Shown: positions 36,376 through 48,470, counted from the stretch's first letter. The stretch is 64,000 nucleotides of DNA from Oenanthe sinensis (GCA_028671895.1 CM053799.1:50407455-50471454), one strand, 5' to 3'. A program made the numbers and translations. Notes: generated by a model not told the origin, from the sequence alone.

Positions 36376-38544
36376 CATTTTTAAAAGATAAAAAGATAAT
36401 CACTTTAACATTCCAAAACATAGTTTTCATCTCAAGGAGAAAGAAAAATATATGAAGGAATGGTAAAAGATTGCATTAAAGCACTTTTAATAAAAGAGTT
36501 TTGTCGGTTCTAAAGATATGACATTTAAGAGCCTGACACCAATGGAAATTTTCCTTAAGATACTTATCCCATAATAAAACGCGGGAGTATCAGAGAAAAA
36601 GTTTCTATTGCTTATGAATTTTTTATAAGGCAAACTTCCCATAATAAAACGCGGGAATTTACACCAAAGAAGAAATTCTACTCTTCTACCAAATTATATC
36701 TCAATGAAAATGACTCTTTTCCATTAAACCTAAGCACTGTATGTTTTGAAAGTAGTTTTGCAAAACATCCTTATCAGATAGAAGACAATGATTTTCCGAC
36801 TCATAATGCAATTATGATTTACATCATTTTCGTCTGCCTAATAGTATCCCCGACTTTAAATAAAAACATGACAATTGGGGTTGGATGAATGCTTAACAAT
36901 ACAGTACTAGACCTTCAAAGCAATAATCACTGTTTTGGTACTGTGAATCAATGTGAAACATACATTGAAACAAGTATTTAAAAACAAATCATTTTACAAG
37001 TGATTGGTACCTTGAAGTTAAAACAAATTTTCGAAAAAGAGAAAAAGTTTTTAAAGATAAAACATTTAAAAACAAGCTCTTGGGAGAGGATAAAGTTTCG
37101 AGGGAAAACGAAAGATTATCCTAAAGAAAAGTTTTTCAAAAAGAGAAGTTTTGAAAAAGAAGTCTTAAGTTTTCTTAACTTAAACTGATAGAAAAAAAAT
37201 GAATGTATCTTTGAATAAAGCATTTTGAAAAAGAAATAGATAAAAATTTCTTTTAAATACATTCAAGATCGTAAACCAGTCAAAGAAAGAAAACTAAATA
37301 TATTAATACTAACGGCTTTTTCAAAAACCAATTTTTACTTAGAATAAAAACTAAGCAAGTCCATTAGTATCAATATATCACAATTATTTTGTAATAAAAT
37401 ATTATTCAATTATCACAAAGTAATAAAAGAGAATATTTATACTACGAATAATTATGCTTCTTATTTATTTTAATTTACTTAAATCATGGAACAAATATAT
37501 CACTGAATTGTTATACATCATCATGATTTAAATAAATCAAAATAAATTAAATACTTATGTTATACTAAATAATTGCCAATCACATATATATATCAACTAA
37601 ACATGGCAATCATTTAGTAGAACGATAAGCATTGTAAAATATTTTTATTATTAGTGATTTCAAATAAACATAATGTTGTATTATCACTAATATTAAAAAT
37701 ATCACAGTTAATTGCACGGAAATATTAACAAAATATCATTTTGGGATATTTATCAATAATTTCAAAATGCAAGAAACTATGCTTCTTATATTTTATCAAA
37801 TCAAAATTATGAAACTAATAAACATTGAATTGTTTCAATCCATAATTTTAATAAGATAAAATAAATTCGCTAAATACTAAAATATTCATTGATTGAATAT
37901 TAGCATCTAACTCCCTATGCTATATCTAATAATTGTCACTGAAGCACATTGTAAGCGTGCTCATAACAATTACTAATGATATACGTAAGCTCGAGGAAAT
38001 AGTTGAAAAGAAATTCACAAGTCCTTTACATAGGGAAAAAGTAATACTTGTGATTCTTATTACAACTCCTCGCTATAATCTCAATTTTAGAAATATTTTC
38101 TAAGTATATAAAACATTGAGAATTTTATACACATGACTTTAGAAAATACTTCTTCTTTCAATATTAGTGAGTTTTGAAATATGCATTAATTATTTAGAAC
38201 AGAAATTCTAAATACCGTCACTAATATCAAAAGTATCACAATTATTTGTAATAAAATATTTAAGAATATCATAGCAAAATATCAGAGCAATTAAGCAAGA
38301 TATCATTGACTAATACTCATCAAATATTTACAACATACAAATAACTATGCTTTTGACTTATGCTAAGTAATTTAACTACCACTCATGCATATAACAATGT
38401 AAGCATGATAATTAAATTAATAGCAAAAAGTATGAGGATCTGGATTTCAAATAAATTCACAAGTCCTTTGGATCAGGAAAAAGTAATACTTGTGAACTCA
38501 TTTGAGAATTCCTTGCATATGGGATTTTCAACAAATATGCAATA
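36376..38544 (-). repeat. Element E pol-ORF2 spacer: hairpin train
   Basis: The inverted copy of A's spacer (656-2011 plus 14062-14900). Near 37160-37190 it shows the site into which B inserted in A, here uninterrupted. The long A hairpin (1642-1726) survives at about 37465-37555 with a few mismatches. No gene is present. Confidence 0.7.
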
Positions 38545-40870
38545 CATAATATCCCAAGTTTACTAACCAACTTAGATAAAATAAATTCATCAAGTTATTT
38601 AGCAAAAATCTGCAAGTTATTCGACTAAGGACAACTCTCAAAAGAAATGATACCTAGTGTCCATGAGCTTGTTCCTTCAGTGGTGGAGAGATCAACAGTG
38701 TTGCTGGAAATTGACAGCTTCTAAGAATGACTTCCCTGTCTTTCTTACAACCTGCATTATCTATATCTATATAGCCAATTAGGTTAAACCTATTATCTTA
38801 AGGGTCTCAGATTCCAAGAATTGGTGATCCCCTAAGATATCTAGCAATTCATAACTTAGCTATAAGATAAGATTCTCTAGATTCCACTTGGAAACTTGCA
38901 CATAGGCATATCGAGAATTAAGGTATACTTGCACATATATATGACATTGTGTGTGCCTTGCATTTCTGGAGAGATATATGTATAACAGTTCTAATATGAA
39001 ATCACTTTTAAGTAATTAATAGTCAGAGTGTCATACCATGTCCTTGACGTTTTGCTTGAATCCTTACCTCCGTCATAGATAAGCTTGGGAAGAGAAAGAT
39101 ATACAAATTGTAATGGATCTGCAACTTCATCTTCTAGCTCACCATTCAGGAGTGCACTTGTTCACATTCATCTGATAGATCTTCATGCTTGAATGCTCCA
39201 CATGTGCTAGGGATACCCTATTATTAGGTCCTCAACTTGTTTGGTTCTATTTGTTGGGTCCCATAGGATTAAGTCTCGTCACTGGTGCTTACTGCTTGAT
39301 CTTGAAAGTCCCAAAGATTCTGTTTCCATCATCGTCAATACCTTCTGCTTTAAAGTAACCTGTAGCAACCAGTTTGGTTTTGCCCCTCATAACAATGCCA
39401 ATAGTCATCCAGTTTCTGTGAACCCCTACTGTACCAATTTTAGCTTCGACTTTAGTGGTCTGTGGTCTGGGTTCCAACTTCAGTTGTTTTCTGCCTTAGA
39501 ATTGATTGAGATCATTTTGCACTGCAATCACCAAATCTGGATCAATCAGTGCTTCTCTAGATATCAATTGTTAGTTTTTAACAATTGCTCTTTACTTTTC
39601 ATAGCACTCCTAGCCTCTACACAAGAATCCGGATTACTAAGAACGAGACTCCAGGATTGAATTTGACTTCAGACCTTTTGTCTTGGCAGAAATGTTCTTA
39701 ATGAAATCCTTTGATCTTCATTGTTGAGTATGACTAGTAGATCCTTCTTTTATTTGCTCCCCTGAGTTGCTGCTAAACAATAATTCCTTCTGCAACCTCA
39801 GCTTCTACATCACTATCTGAATTTGTCAAAGATTCAGAATAGTCGTTCATTGAATGCCTGGGAGCTTGGTGTAGTTGTTCATTACATTCAGACTTTTAAT
39901 CACTTTCTGAGTAGCCGAGGAGAATTGTTCCACGAGCCTTAACTTCTTGTCAAGATACTCAAATAGATCTTCATTAAAAATCAATTCCCTCCAAACACAC
40001 GAAAGAGCTTCAGTGTTTGCTTCTGGTTGGCCATTAACTCAAATGATGTCTTTTCACGATCTTGTAGAATAAAGCAACATGATGTGTTAATTGCTTCAGC
40101 TTCATAATACCTTTTCAGTGCAGACTTTATTTAGAACTTCATTCGCGAAATTTCAGTTCCATTATCTGACTTCAAAGTTCTCACAGCTTGCCAATTGTTT
40201 CCAACTTGATCTTGCTTATTTGATCAATCATCATTGTGACATTTTGTCTGTTGAATGCACGAACATCACCAACTTGTAATTAGGGTTATCAATTTCAATC
40301 ACCACTAAGCATATGGCTTTCCTTCAGTGTGATGTTTTCATTGACTCCCTTATGTGACATACTTCAAAATGTCCTTCTGAATAGAATTCCATATGAAGCA
40401 GTCCTCTCACAAATTTCATCTTTATTAGAGAATCCATTGCCTTGCTGACTAACAAGTAAGAGAGCTTCTTTTGCCATAGCTAACTCTTCATTGATGAAGC
40501 TTTCCTGAGAAGTCCACTTCACCTTTGCATCGAAATTCCATGTCAGCTACGAACAAACTTCCTCACTCTCAGTTGAGTGAGCTGCCACCCTTCTTGTTTG
40601 AGATCAAACACCTTTCCAGAAAACCCTTGAAAAAGAATTCCCTAGTGCCCTTTAAAGTGCTTAAGTCCTTCCACAAGAAAGATGCTTCCACTGATGACAA
40701 TTCCATATATGCATCCTTTGCTGTCATCTCCAAAGGTTGCCGTTGGGTAGGCTTTCTCAATCAATCATGATGTCAGAGCTTTAATCTTGATCATGTGCCT
40801 CGAACAGTAAATGTCACGAAGTCACATGACTTTGTCTTTCATAGCATACTCTGCAATCACAAATGATCAA
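38545..40870 (-). pseudogene. Element E pol remnant
   Basis: Decayed copia pol on the minus strand. The C-terminus (LV..LGIL) lies near 38550-38580, RNase H near 38640-38880, the RT start near 39289-39477, integrase around 39950-40500, and protease near 40740-40830 (compare H at 59053-59250). The RT fragment (39289-39477) still reads LVATGYFKAEGIDDDGN, a damaged form of the family's LVAKGYSQEEGIDYDET. Stops and indels are frequent. Plus-strand frames here are shadows. Confidence 0.7.
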
Positions 40871-41974
40871 GCTTCTTGGTACTCAACTTTAATTGAGTCC
40901 TGATGGGTTAGAGATATTTTCAGTGGTAACAGCAACTTCAATATGCATATTAGAAAATTCAGTACTTAATCTTCTAAAAGCACATGGATAGAAGAACTAA
41001 CAATTAGATTACTAATTCTTTCTAATCCATTTTGTCGTTGTCTAACATTTTTTAACTATCTCTAATTACCTAAGTCAGTTTTAGATAAAGCCTCAAATCT
41101 ACATGACTTACTGACTACTTAGATAATTCTACCATCTTATAACCATTTAACCTTAACAAGCAATACATGATATAATATAGCATTTAAGATCAACTATGTG
41201 AGTAAAAGCAAATCATATGAAAATAAGCACATAAACAATTAACAAGTCATTTGTCATTAAGAACAAATAAAATCTGATCTATGACCTGTTTGTCTATTAG
41301 CAATTTTCACAACATTAGCAGAGGTATTAAATCACATAAGATTTAACTCAAGTTCCAACAAATGTTTAGGGATACACTTAATCGTCTAGAACACTCTATC
41401 TAATTCTAGATATTCATTTTACTGCAAATAAAATTAAGTATGAAATGTACTTATTAAACTCATGAAACCTAGCATGCAATCTTATTCTTAGCAATCAATT
41501 AAGCATTTAAGTCCTAAGATGCTAACATGCTGTCATGAATATAATACATTTAAAAACCTAATAATCATGCAGTTCTGAATTAGATAAACGTATACTAGTT
41601 AGAAAGTGTACCTGAGAAGTGCTTAGTGATTCATCTCCAGTGTTGGTCATTGAAGCCAGATATCCATTTGGTTCATCACTGATAGAATCAACCTTGCATT
41701 TAACTTCATCAACAAATACTTTCACTTGCTGCATCCTCACTAATGCTTGAGAATCCTGCTTCAACCCAAAATAGTGATTGCCATCTTTTGCTTGTACAGG
41801 CTTCTTCAATTTGTGTAGCAAACCCCTGTCCTTGTCTGCCAAATAAAAACCATCCCTGTCTTGCAACCACCTCTTGAACTGATCTTGAAAATCTCCTTAA
41901 TGGAATCTATAGGTAGTGACCTTAGATTTAGAATTGGGATTCCATCTGAATCTAAATCAAAAAATCAAAAAATA
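40871..41974 (-). pseudogene. Element E gag remnant
   Basis: A 102-codon piece (41558-41866) contains ESLSTSQVHFLTSI, matching ASTSTSQVPILTSI of element D gag (about 20000-20040). The rest to 40871 is decayed. The gag N-terminus, leader and primer site are absent: gag-like DNA runs almost directly into the LTR at 41975. Confidence 0.55.
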
Positions 41975-44000
41975 TAGGTCCCGAAAGTATCGTAGAAGGG
42001 GGGTTGAATACGATACTCACTAAATCAAAAAATTCTTTCGAATTTTTTGCGGATATATGATTTAGAGTTCGGTCAGTGGGTTCGTGTTCAGGAGTGTTTA
42101 GCTGTTTAGGAGGCGGGCTTACTAATTTTCTATGTTTAGGAATAAAAAAATAATGAACTAGAAAATTAGCAAGTAATTAAATGTGAGACATGTTTCGGGG
42201 AATATTAATTTCGTATTAATCCCTGAGGTTTTGCTACACCCAGTTAAATTAATAACTGGCTTCCAAAGAACTGATTAGTTCTTTGCTTCTAGAGAGATAA
42301 AGCTTAATCCCTATTACAATATTTGACAGTATTTAGTAGTAACTGGAATCAAGCTAACAGTGAGTGTTTTACAAAAGCCCTAAGTATTTGCAACATTATT
42401 AACCGGCTAGATTGTAAAACCCATGAGAAGAAGGTATAGATTTGGCACTGTGACATATTTTTCTCCGGCTTCTAAAATCTCACTGCCTCTCTCTGAGTGG
42501 CTGTGTGTCTTCCACAGTTATCCACCACTACAAAATGAGCACGTCATTTTGTTTATTTATGTGTAGACTTTCAAATCAATTAAATTGATTTGCTTCACAA
42601 TTGCTTAAGTCCCATGTTGCGCCTGTAGAGTGGTTGCAGTGTATAGGCGCCACTTGAAGCTATGTCGCGCCTGTATGTTGATGTTAGTTGCGCCTATACA
42701 GTCGTTTCCCTGTATAGGCGCCACTAATGACTTAACCATTTTAGTTGCGCCTCTATATCATTGCTAGTTGCGCCAAGGAGGTGTTTTGTTGCGCCTACAC
42801 TCTTATTGCCCTGTATAGGCGCCACAAAGCACTTAGAATATTCAGTAGATTTTTCCTTGCGCCTAGCCTAGCTTCATGTTGCGCTTGCACTGTCGAAGCC
42901 CTGTAGAGGCGCCACTTCCTGCCTTAGAATAATCCTCAATAGCTTTGTTGCGCCTCTTCTCTGTAAGCCCTGTGTTGGCGCCACTTGCTACTTAGAAACT
43001 TTTCCCTTGCACCAATAGATGTTTGCTGCGCCTATACAGTGGTTTCCCTGTATAGGCGCCACAAAGACTTTGCCTTAGAATTTCTTGTGCCTTGGACAAG
43101 ATATGTTGCGCTTATACACTGCTTCCCCTGTATAGGCGCCACTCCTGATATAGATTCTAAGTCCAAGCAAATTCCTGCGCCTTGGTAGATTAGTTGCGCC
43201 TACACTCTCAATGCACTGTGTAGGCGCCACTTAACTTTGCCTTAGACTTTTTCTTGCGCCTTGGAATATAAGCTGCGCCTCTCCATTGCTTCAAGAGTAT
43301 TAATGCCACCAAATGCAGCAATACTTGCCTTAACATATTTCTTGAATTCTTCAAGTAATTACCACTTGGTTTCACTCTTTTGGCTTGGCTTGATCAACTG
43401 ATTTTCTACTGATTAATCAAGGTAATTGTCTTCTTGTTGTGTTGACACTTAGTGCACTGGTCTGGTTCACAAATGACTAACACTGAATTGAATTCCCTTG
43501 ATTTATTTTCTGTTTCAGCTGAGTAAGCTAGGACTGTCGCATTGCTTCAAACACTGACTATTAATAGACATGTAATTTTACTGGAATCTTTTCTGGTACT
43601 TCGACAACGTCTTCATTACTACAATCCAGTTCAAGACTGCAGCTGTCTTCTTTAACCTTTGTCTTTACCCTTCTGGATTCCTATGCTTCGAACACTGTCT
43701 ATTTCCAATCAATGCTACTACACTGAAATCTGTTAGTGGCACTGCTATACTGAATCTTCAACCCTTATCTGAAACCCTGAAAGTCTTTAAACATTGTTCT
43801 TCACTGAGGCATGAACATCTAAATGAACTTCTTTCAGTGACATGTAGTAGACTTCAAAACTTCTTCTAATGTCTTGATTCACTGTATCTGCCATGTCTTC
43901 ATGTCATGCTGATTCTGTGTAGGCGTAGTATTATTTACTTGTCATGTTCTAGTGTTGAGTTATCATGATTACTATTCATACAGCTTTGTAATCACCAACA
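41975..44000 (-). repeat. Element E 5' LTR
   Basis: 2026 bp, starting (minus strand) TGTTGGTGATTAC at 44000. The last few bases of the expected CCTAACA end are lost at 41975. It contains a hairpin array (42615-43320), a degenerate TATA box near 42552-42560, and the perfect U5 stem-loop at 41986-41994 with 42009-42017. Its outer parts match A's LTR and its centre does not. Confidence 0.88.
42615..43320 (-). repeat. GGCGCC hairpin array in E 5' LTR
   Basis: Nine units at about 42617, 42688, 42789, 42879, 42948, 43024, 43106, 43193 and 43272. Each has an arm TTGCGCC(5-6 nt)CA(C/G), a loop of about 8-12 nt, and the arm CTGTATAGGCGCCACT. At least five can form perfect stems of 10-12 bp. The array lies just upstream (minus strand) of the LTR TATA position. 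Confidence 0.88.
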
Positions 44001-45396
44001 GGTGACAAATGTGAGTACTCCACAGAAGGAATTTGACACATCTATGTCAACTCACAACACTACTCTTCAACAAGTGTCCACTCAATTGGCATCCATTCAA
44101 ACTCTTCTCTCCACAATGATTGTTCCAAATCAAGCACCTCAAGTGCAAATGCCAACTCAAATCAAGCCCAGTCACTCGTCTTTTCTCCAAAAGTCACAAG
44201 ATATCAACCCTAAGGGGGAGAAGGTAGAAGGGAGGAGATTGAGGCAGAAAGACAAAAAGCAATCATGAGGATTTTGAGGCAGGAGGCACTGAAGCCCAAT
44301 GGAGATAAATAATTCATCCAAACCTTGAAGGCCATCAAGGCACAGGTTAAAGGCAATCATTGGGACTACAGGAAAATTCTTGAAAATGCCATCATCACTG
44401 TGAGGGGAGTCAAAGTTGAGTAGAATGGAAAATTCTTTAAGGAGCCTATAGTGCAGATGGAATCTGGCTACTTCAAGGTGTCAATTGGGCTCTTAATTAG
44501 TCAACTCTCCTACACTGAGCTTGAATGCTTGTACAAAGCTATTGAAATAGTGACTCATGAAGATGAAGAATTGAAGAAATATGTTATAGGCCCAATCCTG
44601 CCTATCTCACTTCCTGAAGCCTACTGTAATCCTAATGAAGTAATGTACATGTCAAAGACAAACAAGTTGGCACACTTCAGGATCCCTCAACATTTAAATC
44701 AAGGAAACAAAAGCCAAATCATGAGTCTAATTGATCTACTTGAAAACAAGCCTGATAAACAGGAAGAGGACAAAATAATTTTGGAGAAAATGAAGAAATT
44801 CATAAGTAAGCAAATCTCAGACTTTGCTAATGAGGAATTGAAAAAGAAGAAGAAGGATGATGAAGACAAATGCCAGGGAAAGAAAGATGACAAGAAGCCT
44901 GATTCAAGGAGTGATAAGGGAGGAAAGAAAGATGACAAGAAGAAGAAAGATGGTGATGATAAGAAAAAGAGAGATGATTCAAACAAAAAGAAGAAGTATG
45001 AGAGGAGGAAGCCAAAGCAACAAATTGTTGACAGTCATGTTAGTACGCCTACATGCATCAATTCAGGGTACTAATGTGGCTTCAAGGATTTTTGAAACTG
45101 CTATTGTCCCAAAATCCAAATCACCTAGATTTTTCAAAGATCCTGGCAGAGTTGAGTTCAAACTCAGTAATGGAGAAACCACAAAAATCAGACTCAAGTT
45201 TGTCAAAGATTATCCCATACAATCTCTACAAGTTACAGCTGACATCCTCAAGGGTGCAATTTTGATTGAAGAATTAATTGTCAGACAGGAGATTCTCCAA
45301 AATATTGAAGAAATCAAAGCTAGAGATGAAAAGGAATAGAAATCCATATATGATCAATTCATGGCAAATCAGAATCAGAATCAAAATCAAAGGTAG
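44001..45396 (+). pseudogene. Element D ORF2, 3' part
   Basis: This continues ORF2 in phase after the TSD copy (GGTGA). A serine/glutamine-rich stretch (to the stop at 44266-44268) is followed by a 207-codon frame (44451-45074). That frame holds a globular part and a strongly charged Lys/Asp-rich tail (KKDDKKKKDGDD near 44940). After a frame change near 45040 it continues with a SRIFETAIVPKS block to 45339 and ends in an Asn/Gln-rich tail. The charged tail resembles nuclear or nucleic-acid-binding tails, but no function can be assigned. Confidence 0.7.
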
Positions 45397-45436
45397 GCTT
45401 GATATCTTGTATTAATTTGTGAAATTGCCTTTTCCC

Positions 45437-45450
45437 AAATTGGGGGAGAT
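45437..45450 (+). other. Polypurine tract of element D
   Basis: AAATTGGGGGAGAT directly precedes the LTR start TGTTAGACC. Confidence 0.85.
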
Positions 45451-45706
45451 TGTTAGACCAAATCAAGCCTACTGTATTGAATGTACTTGTCTTGTTCTAG
45501 CACATTTAGAACTTCTGTATTATGTTAGTGACTTAGATACTTTAATGTACTATTGCAGATAGAAGTATGATCAAATTGTAATTTTAAGTTGTAATTAAAG
45601 TCAAAAAATAAAGTCTGATAGAAGATTCGGGTTGAATCATGCCTCTAGACAAAGAAGACTTCTTCAAGAATAAGGAATGCAGTCTGAGAATTCTTCAAAG
45701 GCAAAT

Positions 45707-46060
45707 AGATGTTCGAGAAGTCACTACAATCGAGAAGTCACATGTGAAACTGGTAGAGAAGTAGTCAATCGAGAAGTCAAGAATCTGAAGTCATTCGAGA
45801 AGTGTCAAATATGATATACATTCGAGAAGTCCAGAAAACAAATCGATAAGTAACCCATTGAACCATTCGAGGAGTATGAGGAATGGGATCAATCGAGAAG
45901 TCTGTGATAATAGATCATTCGAGAAGTCTAGTCCAATCGAGAAGTCATCAAATCCATATCTAATCGAGAAGTCTAAGGCATTCGAGAACTATCAAGGTAA
46001 AGACCAATGGAGAAGTCTCAGAAGCACTCGATCGACAAGTCAATATCATGACTTCTCGAA
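45707..46060 (+). repeat. TCGAGAAGTC array in D LTR
   Basis: About nine exact (A/T)TCGAGAAGT(C) units plus variants (TCGATAAGT, TCGAGGAGT, TCGAGAACT, ATGGAGAAGTC), 15-35 bp apart. One inverted unit (GACTTCTCGAAG) lies at about 46050. The core is the reverse complement of the array upstream of ORF2 (24853-25085). Confidence 0.88.
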
Positions 46061-46368
46061 GTGCAATGAAGCTGAGTATTCGAATGAATAAAGAAGCTAA
46101 ATTCAAGGAGATTTACAGAAGAATAAGACAAGTAATTTAAAGCTCGGTCATGATCAGGATTAGTCAAACCTGTGAAGATAGAGACAAGTCTACAAGAAGC
46201 TTGAAAAAAGAACAAGACAAAGACAGAAGAGTAGAATGCAGATGTGATGTAATGTAAAAAGAAAGTATTAGCCAGAGATAGATAGTGTACAAATGTAAAA
46301 CATCTTTTTGTCTATTTCTAGTTTTAGCTAACTGACTTGTGAGAGCATGTGCCAATGAGACATGTTGT

Positions 46369-46376
46369 CTATATAG
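46369..46376 (+). promoter_or_regulatory. TATA box of D LTR
   Basis: CTATATAG lies in the GTCTATATAGCC context, about 300 bp downstream of the repeat array. Confidence 0.6.
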
Positions 46377-46644
46377 CCTATGCACAACTTCATAAGTCAT
46401 TAACAAACTGAATATTACAATTGTATTAACTCCTTGTATCTTTCAAGAATAAGAAGGTGAGATTCAAATCAAGAATATTAGATTTGTAGCAATTCAATCT
46501 AATACAATATTAGTTTGAAAGTTAAATTTCTGTGTTTATTAATCCCGCAATTCTCTTATAAACACTGTAAGATAACATAAGATACAAACTTCAGCAAAAT
46601 CAGTTCATCAAAGCAAAAGCTTAAAAACCAAAAAGAATCAAATC

Positions 46645-46667
46645 ATACATTCACCCCCCCTCTGTAT
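46645..46667 (+). other. U5 stem-loop, element D
   Basis: ATACA (46645-46649) pairs with TGTAT (46663-46667) around a C-rich loop of 13 nt. It is the shortest stem of the group. Confidence 0.65.
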
Positions 46668-47456
46668 AGTTTCTGTGTAACTCATACCTAATAGCGACTC
46701 CCGCAATGAAACATTGCGGTAGTGGAGTGAGAATTTTATGCCCGAAAATACCTTTGCAACATATATATACGAGTTAAAATCAATATTTATACTATCCCTT
46801 TTTACTATATTTATATTAAAAAAGAGTACAAGATTGAATTGTAAATTTTTTATTATTTTTTTACTCACCTAAAATCAATATTTTAGAACATCTATAAGGT
46901 TGGATCGTCCCAAAAATTATTTAAAATAATCATTTTATAAATCGGGAACTAGTTTCGATATACTAACCATTTTTTCTATATTTATATTAAAAAGGAGTAC
47001 ACGATTGAATTGTAAATTTTTTATTACTTTTTTAATCATCTAAAATCAATATTTAAGAACATTCGTATGATTGGATCGTCCAAAAAATTATTCAAAAAAA
47101 TCATTTTGTAAATCAGGAACTAGTTTTGATATACTAACCAATTTTAATTTATATTAAAAAAGAGTATAAGATTGAATTGTAAATTTTTTATTATTTTTTT
47201 ATACACCTAAAATCAATATTTAAGAACATCCGTACGGTTGAATCGTCCCAAAAATTATTTAAAATAATCATTTTATAAATCGAGAACTAGTTTCGATATA
47301 CTAATCATTTTTACTATATTTGTATTAAAAAGAAGTACAAGATTGAATTATTATTTTTATTTTATTTTTTTTCTCACCTAAAATCAATATTTAAGAACAA
47401 CCGTATGGTTGGATTGTCCCCAAAATTATTTAAAATATCAGTGGTTGCAAAGAATA

Positions 47457-47525
47457 TCATGAGTTTGGACACCCAAGTTCGATTCCTGCCAAGACAGAAG
47501 TTTTTTTGGTTTTATACGCCCCAGC
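47457..47525 (+). repeat. Paired 60-bp block inside G with a B-box-like core
   Basis: CACCCAAGTTCGATTCC followed by TGCCAAG and TTTTTTTGGTTTTATACGCCCC is repeated in direct orientation at 48497-48548. AGTTCGATTCC resembles a tRNA-gene B box, but there is no A box or cloverleaf, so this is not called a tRNA gene. Both copies mark the inner edges of the subterminal repeats. Confidence 0.5.
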
Positions 47526-47699
47526 AAAGAAACATTGTTGCAGCTGCAATGAAACAATGTTGCAGCCGTAATGATTCATTGCAGGGGCATTTGTTTTCAA
47601 AAAATAAAAACCCTCCCAGATTTCGAATAGCTAACCTCCCTCAAATCAGACAAGTCTTAACCAAATGTGCTAAAAGTGTTTCTTGTAAAATAGGTATAA

Positions 47700-48470
47700 T
47701 TAAATTTATTATAGTGATATTACCTAAATAAAATAAATTACTAAAAAAATAATAAAGTCCATTATTTATATTAAAATATTATAACATACCATTTTCCTCC
47801 ATAAAATTGAAATGAAAATATATTTTTAATAATAAAATATATTTTGTAGAGAAATAGTATGAGAAAACATATTTTTAATAATAAAATAATGAAATAAATT
47901 ACTACTCCCATCACAATTGAAATAAAATATTATTTTAGTATTATAATATATTTTATAATGAAATATTATATATTTTTTTATTAAAATTAACTATTATATT
48001 ATTATTTCTCCCTTAATAATGAACTAAAATAATAAAATATTATTAAAATTCATTTTATATTGTAATATTGTGAGAAAATCCCTGATTATATTAAAATATT
48101 ATAACATACCGTTTTCCTCCATAAAATTGTAATGAAATTATATTTTTAATATTTTTTAGTGAGAAAAGATATTTTTATTAGTAAAATAATGAAATAAATT
48201 ATTTCACGAACCATTGAAATTGAAATAAAATATTATTTTAGTAATATAATATATTTACCTTCATAAAATTGAAATGAAATTATATTTTAATAATAAAAAA
48301 GATTTTGTAATTTTAAAAAAATAATAAAATATATTATTATTTACCCACTTATTAATGAATTAAAATAATATTTTATTAATAAAATAATATAACAATAATA
48401 TTGCTAATAATAATAAAAATAAAAAACACATTGCATTAACCATATAATGATTATTTTAGAAATCTACTGA
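47700..48470. repeat. AT-rich centre of element G
   Basis: No gene is present. A block with ACATACC(A/G)TTTTCCTCC, then AAAATTGAAATGAAA and ATATTTTTAATA, recurs two to three times (near 47785, 48105, 48258). Confidence 0.5.

Larger units (their letters stand above)
27994..44000 (-). mobile_element. Element E: Sirevirus-like copia inserted in D ORF2
   Basis: This minus-strand element is bounded by LTR sequence and a perfect 5-bp TSD, GGTGA, at 27989-27993 and 44001-44005. ORF2 of D continues in phase across the gap. It belongs to the family of element A, with matching internal DNA. The 5' LTR is at 41975-44000. The 3' LTR (27994-34481) is interrupted by element F. Gag is mostly lost and pol and ORF2 are heavily decayed. 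There is no primer site next to the 5' LTR, so part of the leader was deleted after insertion. Confidence 0.9.
18704..46684 (+). mobile_element. Element D: Sirevirus-like copia, host of A and E
   Basis: This plus-strand element has gag (from 18733), pol (to 24467), a spacer with its own TATA box, ORF2, a polypurine tract and a 3' LTR (45451-46684). ORF2 is split by element E (27994-44000) and continues in phase on the far side. Its 5' LTR and primer site are not in the window. Its leader begins directly after the end of A's 3' LTR, so A is taken to have inserted in the leader and pushed D's 5' end out of view. Each gene carries several stops, so D is dead and older than E. Confidence 0.85.
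45451..46684 (+). repeat. Element D 3' LTR
   Basis: It starts TGTTAGACCAAATC; the end is placed at CTCA (46684), about 22 bp after the C-rich stem-loop. It contains the TCGAGAAGTC array, a TATA box and the U5 hairpin. Without the 5' LTR the 3' end is approximate by a few bases. Confidence 0.82.

Noticed and set aside
39241..39660. Plus-strand open frame of 139 codons
   Set aside because: It is the shadow of the decayed minus-strand pol of element E.
44699..44986. Minus-strand Ser/Phe-rich frame that looks like membrane segments
   Set aside because: It is the complement of the Lys/Asp-rich tail of D ORF2, which gives Ser/Phe/Leu by codon complementarity.
47457..47525. tRNA gene
   Set aside because: Only a B-box-like core is present. 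There is no A box, no acceptor stem and no anticodon arm.
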